From Thermomicrobiaceae bacterium (lineage in GTDB: Bacteria; Chloroflexota; Chloroflexia; Thermomicrobiales; Thermomicrobiaceae), in contig SKTL01000027.1 of assembly GCA_007122555.1 (NCBI GenBank), positions 1-6,719 of the forward strand: a DNA stretch of 6,719 nucleotides, written 5' to 3'. Positions 1 through 6,719 of this stretch are shown here, piece by piece. Positions within the stretch are counted from its first letter, which is position 1. Every line of letters starts with the position of its first letter. The notes under the pieces were generated by a model. That model had not been told where the DNA came from. It saw nothing but the letters and a program-made list of their open reading frames with translations, and searched no databases. Both the position numbers and the translations under genes were made by a program.

Positions 1-191
1 CAGAATGAATGCGTCGGTTGCTGGGCGCAAAGCCCGTGCAAGGCCGCCAGCGACTTCTCCTGCAGTGACCACGGGGCAAGAAGAAACGCCGCGACTGACC
101 CGATAACCAGGAGCGCCGGAAGCCAGATCCGGCGCTCCCGGAGCCATCCCGGGACTGGTCTTGCGGCGGAGATGCGGTGTTCAGAATCCAT
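1..191 (-). CDS. DUF2085-like small membrane protein, N-terminal part only (cut by window edge)
   Basis: Reading leftwards from an ATG at 191-189, the frame stays open for 63 codons to the window edge, so the C-terminus is missing. Residues 1-20 are polar and Arg-rich. Residues about 22-40 form one transmembrane helix (IWLPALLVIGSVAAFLLAP). Residues 51-63 read LHGLCAQQPTHSF, which resembles the Cys-containing motif (hGxCxQxPxxSF) that opens the conserved core of DUF2085 membrane proteins. That family has several membrane helices and no established function. The ribosome binding site is weak (an AGGG about 10 nt upstream). The gene is divergent from the amidase gene and shares its 191-nt spacer. 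The coding call is fairly secure because of the start, the helix and the motif. The family assignment is from motif memory, and the rest of the protein is outside the window. Confidence 0.68.
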   Translation of the reverse strand, partial: MDSEHRISAARPVPGWLRERRIWLPALLVIGSVAAFLLAPWSLQEKSLAALHGLCAQQPTHSF

Positions 192-290
192 GGTGATGAG
201 CCCTGCCCAGACCGTTGTCAGATCAACTCGGTTTCTAGCTTAACACGACTATGACCGGTCCCAGAGATGTATGGTACCCTTGTCACGTCC

Positions 291-307
291 GTACATATTG
301 TCTGTAC
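291..307. promoter_or_regulatory. 17-bp inverted repeat overlapping the amidase -35 box, possible operator
   Basis: GTACA (291-295) and TGTAC (303-307) are perfect inverted arms around a 7-nt centre. The repeat covers the whole -35 box at 298-303, where a bound repressor would block RNA polymerase. A further GTAC lies at 274-277. Arms of 5 bp can arise by chance, so the operator role is an inference from position only. Confidence 0.3.
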
Positions 308-326
308 ACCTCTGATCAGCTATAAG
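298..326 (+). promoter_or_regulatory. Probable sigma70-type promoter of the amidase gene
   Basis: A -35 box TTGTCT (298-303, 4 of 6 matches to TTGACA) is followed after exactly 17 nt by a -10 box TATAAG (321-326, 5 of 6 matches to TATAAT). Transcription would begin near 333, giving a leader of about 50 nt before the ATG at 383. Spacing and match quality make this the best promoter in the spacer. I found no equally good promoter facing the DUF2085-like gene. Confidence 0.6.
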
Positions 327-382
327 TTAGATCAACGGTATTACGACAGGGACCGAATCGATAATCAAGGGCATCAGACATC

Positions 383-2509
383 ATGCGAGACTTGCTAAGC
401 GAGCGCCTCAATCGTCGACAACTAGTCAAAGTCGCGGGCGGATTGTTATTCGCGAGCGTGTTTGATCTTCATCGCGCTCCCACGGGGCAGGCGGAAATGA
501 CCCGCATGCGCTGGATCGAACGAGACGTCTTTCCGTCATCTGGGACGTATCGTTCGGCGGTGTTCGCCGCCGAGCAGGCGTTTGACAGCGTCGAAATCGG
601 CTGGAACGCCAGCGTTCCCGACGGCGCGGCGCTCGAATTCAGCGTTCGAACCAGCGTCGATGGAGATCAATGGGCGAGCTGGAGCCATGTTCATCCCGAC
701 ACGCATATCCAGCCTCAGCCAGGCGAGCGAATGTTCGCCATGCCGCACATCACCGAACCGAGCAACTTTGTTCAGTACGAGCTTCAGCTGATTCCAAACG
801 ATGCGGGAGAACCACCCCTCGTTGCCGACGTTGAGATCGGTTGTGTCGATACCAGTCCGGCTGCGCAGTTCATGAGCGTCGGCGGCAACCGGATCGACGG
901 ATGGATCATCTCCCGCGCGGGATGGGGCGCCAACGAGAACCTGCGTTATTCCAACGGCTCGGAACGCTGGACTCCCCGCTACGCGCCAGTGCAGAAAGTC
1001 GTCGTCCACCACACAGTAACCAGCACCGGCGGGTCAGATCCCGCCGCCGTCATCCGGTCGATCTACTACTACCACGCGGTAACTCTCGGCTGGGGGGATA
1101 TCAGATACAACTACCTGGTCGATCAGAACGGCAATGCCTACGAGGGGCGCTATGGTGGACCGGAAGTTATCGGCGCCCACACCTACGGAAACAACACCGG
1201 GACGATGGGCGTCGCCGCGATCGGAAACTTCGAATTCAGCAATTCCTCACCGGCGGCCCTGGAGTCGATCGCCAGAGTGATCGGCGAGCGCGCACCGCAC
1301 CTGGATCCGCTCGCCAGCGGGGCGTTCGGAAACCACTCGAATGTGCCGAATGTCTGCGCCCATCGCGATTTCCTGGCGACCGAGTGTCCGGGGAACGGGC
1401 TCTATTCACGCCTGCCTGAAATCCGGACCCTGGCGACGAACTACTCGCCGCCGTCAAACGCACCGTCTCCGACCCCGCCGCCGGTTGAACCTGCGAGCGC
1501 GGAGATCACGGATGTGCGCGTCGTTCCTGACACGATGTACGCCGGCGGAACACTGCGCGTCGATTTTACAGTACGAAACACCGGCAGCACGACCGTTCAG
1601 ACGCAGGGTCCGCCTCCGAACCACCTCTATCGAGAAGGCGAAAACTTCCTGAACGCCTATGCCGATCGAATCGAGGGTCGGTTCCGAGTCGGAATCGATT
1701 ATGACGGCAACGACGGTTTGCCGAATCCCTGGAGATGGGGCCTTCCCGGACCACTGCCGCCCGGCGAATCAGTGACGGTCACCGGGTTCGTTCGGCTCGA
1801 CACAACGCGTGAGTGGAACATCTCAGCGTGCCTGGTCAATGAGCTTGTTCGTTATGAGCAGCGCGGGATCTTCTCTCAGACCGTTGTCACGCAGCCGCCG
1901 CCAACCAATCCGACCGGGCGTGACTCGGATCCATCGACTCACTATTTCGAGGCGACCAGTCATAACGTTCCAGATATCTTCTATCGCTACTGGGAAGCGA
2001 ACGGTGGACTTAGCCGTTTCGGGTATCCGCTTACCGAGGCGATCATGGAGCTGTCTGAAACAGACGGGGAGACGTATCTGACGCAGTACTTCGAGCGCGC
2101 CAGGTTCGAACACCATCCGGAGCACGCTGGGACGCAATACGAAGTCCTGCTCGGACTGCTGGGCAGCGAGCGCACTGCCCATCGGCAGCACGAAGCGGAA
2201 TTTCAACCAGTGGATGCGCCGCCGGACACCGATGATGTCGATTACTTTACCGAAACTGGCCACACGCTTCGCGGCGGATTCCGGACGTACTGGTACGCCA
2301 ACGGCGGCCTGCCCGTGTTTGGCTTTCCGATCAGCGAGCGTATCCATGAGCGCAGCGAAACCGACGGAGAAACGCATCTCGTTCAGTACTTCGAACGCAA
2401 CCGGATGGAATGGCACCCGGAATTCGAAGGGACCGAATACGAGATCCTGCTCGGACACCTTGCGCGGGAGATCCTGATAGACCGCGGCTGGCTGCAGCGG
2501 AGCTTCTAG
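383..2509 (+). CDS. Tat-exported N-acetylmuramoyl-L-alanine amidase (PGRP/Amidase_2 fold) with C-terminal surface repeats
   Basis: A 708-residue secreted zinc amidase expected to cut the MurNAc-L-Ala bond of peptidoglycan. Residues 10-16 (NRRQLVK) match a twin-arginine motif, followed by a hydrophobic stretch to about 27 and a likely cleavage after GQA (35-37). Residues 45-155 look like a beta-sandwich module. Residues about 173-350 are the PGRP/Amidase_2 domain. By family alignment the zinc ligands are H209 (VVHHT), H327 (CAHRDF) and C335 (TECPG), with Y242 and T333 at the other catalytic positions, so it should be active. The 8-residue H327-C335 spacing fits T7 lysozyme and catalytic PGRPs. 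A Pro-rich linker (354-370), an Ig/CARDB-like module (about 373-503) and two repeats (521-594, 621-694) follow. The ATG at 383 has AAGGG 11 nt upstream; later Met codons (39, 42) would lose the Tat signal. It is monocistronic, with its own promoter and terminator. The role of the repeats is unknown; wall binding is my inference. Confidence 0.9.
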   Translation: MRDLLSERLNRRQLVKVAGGLLFASVFDLHRAPTGQAEMTRMRWIERDVFPSSGTYRSAVFAAEQAFDSVEIGWNASVPDGAALEFSVRTSVDGDQWASWSHVHPDTHIQPQPGERMFAMPHITEPSNFVQYELQLIPNDAGEPPLVADVEIGCVDTSPAAQFMSVGGNRIDGWIISRAGWGANENLRYSNGSERWTPRYAPVQKVVVHHTVTSTGGSDPAAVIRSIYYYHAVTLGWGDIRYNYLVDQNGNAYEGRYGGPEVIGAHTYGNNTGTMGVAAIGNFEFSNSSPAALESIARVIGERAPHLDPLASGAFGNHSNVPNVCAHRDFLATECPGNGLYSRLPEIRTLATNYSPPSNAPSPTPPPVEPASAEITDVRVVPDTMYAGGTLRVDFTVRNTGSTTVQTQGPPPNHLYREGENFLNAYADRIEGRFRVGIDYDGNDGLPNPWRWGLPGPLPPGESVTVTGFVRLDTTREWNISACLVNELVRYEQRGIFSQTVVTQPPPTNPTGRDSDPSTHYFEATSHNVPDIFYRYWEANGGLSRFGYPLTEAIMELSETDGETYLTQYFERARFEHHPEHAGTQYEVLLGLLGSERTAHRQHEAEFQPVDAPPDTDDVDYFTETGHTLRGGFRTYWYANGGLPVFGFPISERIHERSETDGETHLVQYFERNRMEWHPEFEGTEYEILLGHLAREILIDRGWLQRSF
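1943..2464 (+). repeat. Tandem protein repeat within the amidase gene (2 units, period 300 bp)
   Basis: Residues 521-594 (nt 1943-2164) and 621-694 (nt 2243-2464) align without gaps. By hand count 44 of 74 residues are identical. Shared blocks include YW.ANGGL, FG(Y/F)P, SETDGET, QYFER and HPE..GT.YE. The start-to-start period is exactly 100 residues, made of a 74-residue unit and a 26-residue acidic/Pro-containing linker. The pattern resembles LGFP-like repeats common on Chloroflexota surface proteins (recalled, not searched). Confidence 0.85.
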
Positions 2510-2538
2510 TCCCGTCCGCTCCCGAGCGCCAACGGACG

Positions 2539-2576
2539 AACGAAGCGGCTGGCCTGCGGGCCAGCCGCTTCGTTTT
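2539..2576. terminator. Strong hairpin terminator between convergent genes, probably bidirectional
   Basis: Arms 2539-2554 and 2559-2574 are perfectly complementary over 16 bp with a 4-nt loop (TGCG), and TTTT (2573-2576) closes the plus-strand side. It starts 29 nt after the amidase stop. On the minus strand the hairpin is followed by a weaker T-containing stretch, and it lies 22 nt beyond the stop of the convergent membrane-protein gene, so it may serve both. Confidence 0.88.
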
Positions 2577-2598
2577 ACGGTCACTGATGGTTCGAGTC

Positions 2599-3081
2599 CT
2601 ACAGGTCCTTGAACACAGCCTTTGTTGCGTCGGTCAACCCCGGGAACTCCACGGCTCCCTGCGAGTACACCTTGTAGGCGATATACAGGCCGAGCAGCAA
2701 CGGCACGAAATAGCCAACCCAGAGGATACAAGCCAGGAACCAGAGGATCGACGTCATGACAACCCAGAGAATTCCGTAGATTATGTAAAACGCAACGCCG
2801 ACGGCGCCGAACACGAGTCCCTGGTAGGCATGTACCTTGGCAAACCGGCTGTCCTTCATGTCGGTTACAAGGATAATTATCGGCACCAGGAACCAGAAGA
2901 TATAGCAAAGCGCCGAGATGAGCTTGTCGTTATCAGCTTGTGGCTGAACTCCAGATAGATCACCTCCGGGCCCACCCGGACCTTGCCCGCCTGGACCTGG
3001 CGGCGGGGCTCCCTGACCCGGTGGCGGCGTCCCGTGCTCCGGCGGCGGTCCGCCCTGACCTGGTGGCGGTGTACCTGACAT
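2599..3081 (-). CDS. Small membrane protein with Pro/Gly-rich N-terminus, DUF4870-like
   Basis: 160 residues. Residues 1-40 are disordered-looking and Pro/Gly-rich, with two copies of GTPPPGQGxPPP. Residues 54-72 form a first membrane helix; 86-108 and 110-136 form further hydrophobic segments, giving three or four passes. The spacing of the helices, the charged loop DMKDSRFAKVHAYQG (74-88) and the terminal YKVYSQG resemble DUF4870/Tic20-like small membrane proteins, which have no settled function in most bacteria. The start is well supported: GGGAAGGGG (3088-3096) is a strong ribosome binding site ending 6 nt before the ATG. Pro-rich tails like this often mediate protein contact, but nothing here identifies a partner. 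The gene is convergent with the amidase gene and shares its terminator. It is downstream of radC in the same direction, but the 222-nt gap and its own promoter suggest separate transcription. Confidence 0.82.
   Translation of the reverse strand: MSGTPPPGQGGPPPEHGTPPPGQGAPPPGPGGQGPGGPGGDLSGVQPQADNDKLISALCYIFWFLVPIIILVTDMKDSRFAKVHAYQGLVFGAVGVAFYIIYGILWVVMTSILWFLACILWVGYFVPLLLGLYIAYKVYSQGAVEFPGLTDATKAVFKDL
2998..3075 (-). repeat. Two-copy 42-bp-period repeat encoding GTPPPGQGxPPP
   Basis: Residues 3-14 (nt 3040-3075) and 17-28 (nt 2998-3033) of the membrane protein repeat GTPPPGQGxPPP with a 14-residue period. It looks like a recent internal duplication that extended the disordered tail. Confidence 0.75.
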
Positions 3082-3134
3082 ACGCGACCCCTTCCCTGCA
3101 TTCCCCAGTCTTCTCTACCGAACAGTCTATACTG

Positions 3135-3150
3135 ATGCCGCATGCGACAT
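3135..3150. repeat. 16-bp imperfect palindrome in the leader of the DUF4870-like gene
   Basis: ATGCCGCATGCGACAT reads the same on both strands at 7 of 8 symmetric pairs, centred on GCATGC. It lies between the two promoter candidates. It could be a protein-binding site or a small hairpin; only the symmetry is seen. Confidence 0.3.
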
Positions 3151-3222
3151 GTTATGCGAATGATGTCTCGCAGCACCCAACACTATCGCACGCGTCTCTC
3201 CAGATATCAAACTGTTCGTGCG

Positions 3223-3252
3223 AGTATAGGAATACCCGTGCCATCTCGTCAA
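3223..3252 (-). promoter_or_regulatory. Probable promoter of the DUF4870-like gene
   Basis: On the minus strand TTGACG (3252-3247, 5 of 6 matches) is followed after 18 nt by TATACT (3228-3223, 5 of 6 matches). Transcription would start near 3216, giving an untranslated leader of about 135 nt before the ATG at 3081. A weaker alternative lies nearer the gene: ATAACA (3155-3150), 18 nt, TATAGA (3131-3126). Confidence 0.55.
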
Positions 3253-3303
3253 TAGCAGGAATGTCACGGTTCACCCCCGGACTACCCGGGCAGAGATGGA
3301 GAA

Positions 3304-4017
3304 CTATCCGGAAAAGCCCATTCCCGCGCGCCGCAACGATGTGAATTGCCCGTCGCCGATCACCACGTGATCGACAACATCGATCCCCAACAGGTCCCCC
3401 GCTTTCTGCGCCTCCGCGGTAATCTGCGCGTCGGCGCGGGACGGTTCCGCATCCCCGGACGGATGGTTGTGAACCAGGATGATTGCTGGCGCGTTGACCC
3501 GCACGGCGTCGCGGAACAGTTCCGCAACTCGAACCTGCGCCGAGTTGACGCTCCCCTGATAGACCGTCACCGTTCGGGTGACCCGGTTCTTTGTGTCAAG
3601 CAGCAGAACGCGCAGCTGTTCCTGATCAAGGACCGCCATTTCGCTCCCCAGAAGCAGGTAGATATCCTCCGGGGACTTGATCTGCGGGCGTTCCTGCGGC
3701 TGCGTCGCACTGATTCGCCTGGCCAGCTCGAGCGTAGCCTTGAGTTTCGACGCCTTGGCTTCGCCAAGCCCGCGCGTTCGTCGGAGATCCTCGAAATCGG
3801 CGCGAACCAGTCCGGCGAGACCGTCGTGTTCGACCAGCAGGCGATGAGCGATATCGATCACGGTCTCGCCCTTCATGCCGGTGTTGAGGATAATCGCCAG
3901 AAGCTCTGCGGTGCTGAGCGAACCAGCCCCGCGCAGCCGGAGCTTCTCCCGCGGCCGCTCGTCAGCCGGCAGCTCCTTGATCGTGAGGTGATACGGTTCC
4001 TGCCGCAGTTCGCTCAT
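3304..4017 (-). CDS. radC: RadC family JAMM/MPN-domain protein
   Basis: 237 residues from the ATG at 4017, close to the usual RadC length. Residues 10-100 are the N-terminal domain, with IKELPADERPREKL (13-26), TAELLAIILNTG (36-47) and a helix-hairpin-helix-like GLGEAKA (83-89). Residues about 112-237 are the JAMM/MPN metalloprotease-like fold: E133, the HNHPSGDAEPSRAD block with H183, H185 and S187, and D196, so the metal site is complete. RadC was once linked to DNA repair, but that came from a misassigned E. coli allele and its true function is unsettled. The frame stays open another 36 codons to an ATG at 4125. I reject that start because it has no ribosome binding site and the extension contains a strong promoter. 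The 4017 start has GGAG 5 nt upstream, and the family begins near here. The gene is divergent from ftsY. No clear terminator follows it. Confidence 0.93.
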   Translation of the reverse strand: MSELRQEPYHLTIKELPADERPREKLRLRGAGSLSTAELLAIILNTGMKGETVIDIAHRLLVEHDGLAGLVRADFEDLRRTRGLGEAKASKLKATLELARRISATQPQERPQIKSPEDIYLLLGSEMAVLDQEQLRVLLLDTKNRVTRTVTVYQGSVNSAQVRVAELFRDAVRVNAPAIILVHNHPSGDAEPSRADAQITAEAQKAGDLLGIDVVDHVVIGDGQFTSLRRAGMGFSG

Positions 4018-4053
4018 CGACGCTCCGGAATGATCATTCGGGTACGCGCGAAC

Positions 4054-4082
4054 ACTATCGACATGGCGGGTTGATCTGTCAA
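4054..4082 (-). promoter_or_regulatory. Probable sigma70-type promoter of radC
   Basis: On the minus strand a perfect TTGACA (4082-4077) is followed after exactly 17 nt by GATAGT (4059-4054, 4 of 6 matches to TATAAT). Transcription would start near 4047, about 30 nt before the radC ATG at 4017. This also argues against the longer radC start at 4125, which lies upstream of the promoter. Confidence 0.62.
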
Positions 4083-4109
4083 GGCGAGCCGTCGGAATTT
4101 CGGGACGGT

Positions 4110-4126
4110 CATGTATACTTGACATG
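4110..4126. repeat. 17-bp inverted repeat in the radC-ftsY spacer
   Basis: CATGT (4110-4114) and ACATG (4122-4126) are perfect arms around a 7-nt centre. This 5-7-5 geometry matches the GTACA repeat at the amidase promoter, though the arm sequences differ. It lies upstream of both divergent genes and contains a plus-strand TTGACA (4119-4124) with no good -10 partner. Confidence 0.3.
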
Positions 4127-4160
4127 CGCCGCGCCCGTGAATTGTTACGGCGCGGCGTTT
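4127..4160 (+). repeat. GC-rich inverted repeat followed by TTT, upstream of ftsY
   Basis: CGCCGCGCC (4127-4135) and GGCGCGGCG (4149-4157) are perfect 9-bp arms with a 13-nt loop; a bulged C allows GT/AC to pair too. TTT follows at 4158-4160. It resembles a terminator, but no plus-strand gene ends upstream. It could be an operator, a barrier to antisense transcription or an attenuator if ftsY transcription starts further upstream. Confidence 0.5.
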
Positions 4161-4168
4161 ACTACAAT
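4142..4168 (+). promoter_or_regulatory. Possible promoter of the ftsY-ffh operon
   Basis: TACAAT (4163-4168, 5 of 6 matches to TATAAT) is a good -10 box just upstream of ftsY. The best -35 partner, TTGTTA (4142-4147, 4 of 6), is only 15 nt away, which is short. Transcription would start near 4175, about 20 nt before the start codon. The -35 lies in the loop of the inverted repeat at 4127-4157. Confidence 0.38.
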
Positions 4169-4194
4169 CGCCCCGTAACGTTGAGGATTCGCAC

Positions 4195-5157
4195 GTGATA
4201 TTCAGCAAGATCTTCCGCCGGCAGTCCGAGCCGGATCCACAGATTGAAGCAGGACTGAAGAAGGCCCGTCGGGGCATATTTCAGGACATTGTCGCCCTGT
4301 TCGAGCGGAGCGAGATTACCGACGACCTCTATGAGGACCTTGAAGCGCTCCTGATCCAGGCGGACCTCGGTGTCGAGACAACCGTCGAGCTGCTGGACAA
4401 TCTTCGCGAGCGCATTCGCAGCGAGGGGATTAAACAGCCGACCGATGCCCGCGAGGCGCTGCGAACAGAGATGATTGCGCTCCTGCATCACGCCACGAAG
4501 AACCGAAAAATCAAGGTCTATCAGCGCGGCGTCCCGTTTGTCACGCTCGTTGTCGGCGTCAACGGCACCGGCAAGACAACCACGATCGCCAAGCTTGCCC
4601 GGTTTCACCGGAAGCAGGGCCGCAGCGTGATGATTGTTGCGGGCGACACCTTTCGTGCGGCGGCAATCGATCAGTTGAAGGTGTGGGGCGAGCGCCTTGA
4701 CGTTCCGGTCATGGCGCACGAACCCGGGTCGGATCCCGGAGCCGTTGTATTCGACGGCATGCAGGCGGCGCACAACCGCAGTATTGATATCCTGCTTGTC
4801 GATACGGCCGGACGGCTTCACACCAAGCACAATCTTATGGAAGAGTTGAAGAAGATTCGCCGGGTTATGCAGCGTCATGTCGAGGCGGCTCCGCAGGAAG
4901 TGCTGCTGGTGATCGACGCCACAACCGGCCAGAACGGCCTCTCACAAGCGCGCCACTTCAGTGAAGCCGTCGAAATCACCGACATCGCTATCGCAAAGCT
5001 GGACGGCACCGCCAAGGGCGGCATCGCCTTTGCAATCGCACGAGAGCTCGGAACGCCGATCAGCTACATCGGGACCGGCGAAAAATTCGACGATATGGCC
5101 GAGTTCACTCCGGAGACCTATGTCGACGGACTCTTCTTCGGCGACGAGGACGAGTAG
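4195..5157 (+). CDS. ftsY: FtsY, signal recognition particle receptor GTPase
   Basis: FtsY is the membrane-associated SRP receptor. It binds Ffh, both GTPases activate each other, and the ribosome-nascent chain is passed to SecYEG. The protein has 320 residues. The short N-terminus (MIFSKIFRRQ, then GLKKARRGIF at 20-29) resembles the amphipathic membrane-targeting helix, and the long acidic A domain of E. coli FtsY is absent, as in many other bacteria. The N domain covers about 20-105. In the G domain, G1 is GVNGTGKTT (121-129), G2 DTFRAAA (151-157), G3 DTAGR (203-207), G4 AKLD (267-270) and the closing GTGE is at 293-296, followed by FDDMAEF (298-304). G4 has Ala where TKLD is usual; the Lys and Asp that read guanine are kept. 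The start is GTG at 4195, with GAGG (4183-4186) 8 nt upstream. It is the first gene of an operon with ffh. Confidence 0.96.
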   Translation: MIFSKIFRRQSEPDPQIEAGLKKARRGIFQDIVALFERSEITDDLYEDLEALLIQADLGVETTVELLDNLRERIRSEGIKQPTDAREALRTEMIALLHHATKNRKIKVYQRGVPFVTLVVGVNGTGKTTTIAKLARFHRKQGRSVMIVAGDTFRAAAIDQLKVWGERLDVPVMAHEPGSDPGAVVFDGMQAAHNRSIDILLVDTAGRLHTKHNLMEELKKIRRVMQRHVEAAPQEVLLVIDATTGQNGLSQARHFSEAVEITDIAIAKLDGTAKGGIAFAIARELGTPISYIGTGEKFDDMAEFTPETYVDGLFFGDEDE

Positions 5158-5160
5158 GAG
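5156..5160 (+). promoter_or_regulatory. ffh ribosome binding site overlapping the ftsY stop codon
   Basis: AGGAG at 5156-5160 shares two bases with the ftsY TAG stop (5155-5157) and lies 9 nt before the ffh ATG at 5170. A ribosome ending ftsY would sit on the ffh start region, so the two proteins are probably translationally coupled. Confidence 0.7.
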
Positions 5161-5169
5161 ACCCAGCGG

Positions 5170-6719
<1,550 letters not shown>

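Noticed and set aside
1823..2908. Long minus-strand open frame (361 codons) crossing the convergent gene ends
   Set aside because: It is antisense to the amidase repeats, runs through the terminator hairpin and into another frame of the membrane protein gene. Its product is Arg/Pro/Val-rich with no recognisable motif, as expected from GC-rich antisense frames.
3276..3290. Small hairpin (CCCGG, 5-nt loop, CCGGG) just after the radC stop as a radC terminator
   Set aside because: The stem is only 5 bp and no T-run follows on the minus strand, so I cannot call it a terminator.
2940..3344. Plus-strand open frame of 134 codons over the start of the membrane protein gene and the gap
   Set aside because: Half of it is antisense to the Pro/Gly-rich tail. 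The rest has Ser/Thr-rich sequence with no motif or ribosome site.
3346..4074. Plus-strand open frame of 242 codons opposite radC
   Set aside because: It is a mirror of the radC coding strand with no family features; radC itself has a full JAMM motif.
4119..4147. Perfect TTGACA at 4119-4124 as the ftsY -35 box
   Set aside because: At 16-18 nt downstream there is no acceptable -10 sequence (TTGTTA, TGTTAC). The TACAAT at 4163-4168 is too far to pair with it.
4162..4878. Minus-strand open frame of 238 codons inside ftsY
   Set aside because: It is antisense to conserved FtsY sequence and is explained by codon bias of a GC-rich gene.

Overview
The window looks like ordinary chromosomal DNA of a GC-rich, Gram-positive-type bacterium. 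I infer Chloroflexota, possibly a relative of Thermomicrobia/Sphaerobacter. Two things support this: the amidase carries tandem repeats of the 'FGYPLTE ... QYFERARFEHHPE ... GTQYEVLLG' kind that I associate with Chloroflexota surface proteins, and the DUF2085-like fragment has a 'GLCAQQPTHSF' motif. This placement rests on pattern memory, not on a search.

Layout. At 1-191 (minus) is the start of a small DUF2085-type membrane protein, cut by the window edge. A 191-nt divergent spacer follows, with a good sigma70-type promoter for the next gene. At 383-2509 (plus) is a large Tat-exported peptidoglycan amidase (PGRP/Amidase_2 fold) with C-terminal surface repeats. It ends at a strong hairpin terminator (2539-2576) shared with the convergent gene at 2599-3081 (minus), a small membrane protein with a Pro/Gly-rich N-terminus (DUF4870-like). 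A 222-nt gap carries that gene's likely promoter and a 135-nt leader. radC lies at 3304-4017 (minus), from a start 36 codons inside the longest open frame. A 177-nt divergent spacer with promoters and inverted repeats separates it from ftsY (4195-5157) and ffh (5170 to the window end), a tight two-gene operon.

Function. FtsY (the SRP receptor) and Ffh (the SRP GTPase) dock with each other to bring ribosomes making membrane proteins to the Sec translocon. They are separated by 12 nt, and the ffh ribosome binding site overlaps the ftsY stop codon, so they are almost certainly co-transcribed. The amidase and the two small membrane proteins act in the envelope. RadC is a JAMM/MPN-fold protein of uncertain function.

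I see no mobile element, CRISPR array, tRNA, rRNA, toxin-antitoxin pair or defence island. I found no convincing new biological system. The most interesting points are the amidase architecture with its exact 100-residue repeat period, the long Gly/Met- and Lys-rich tail of Ffh, and palindromes in the promoter regions.
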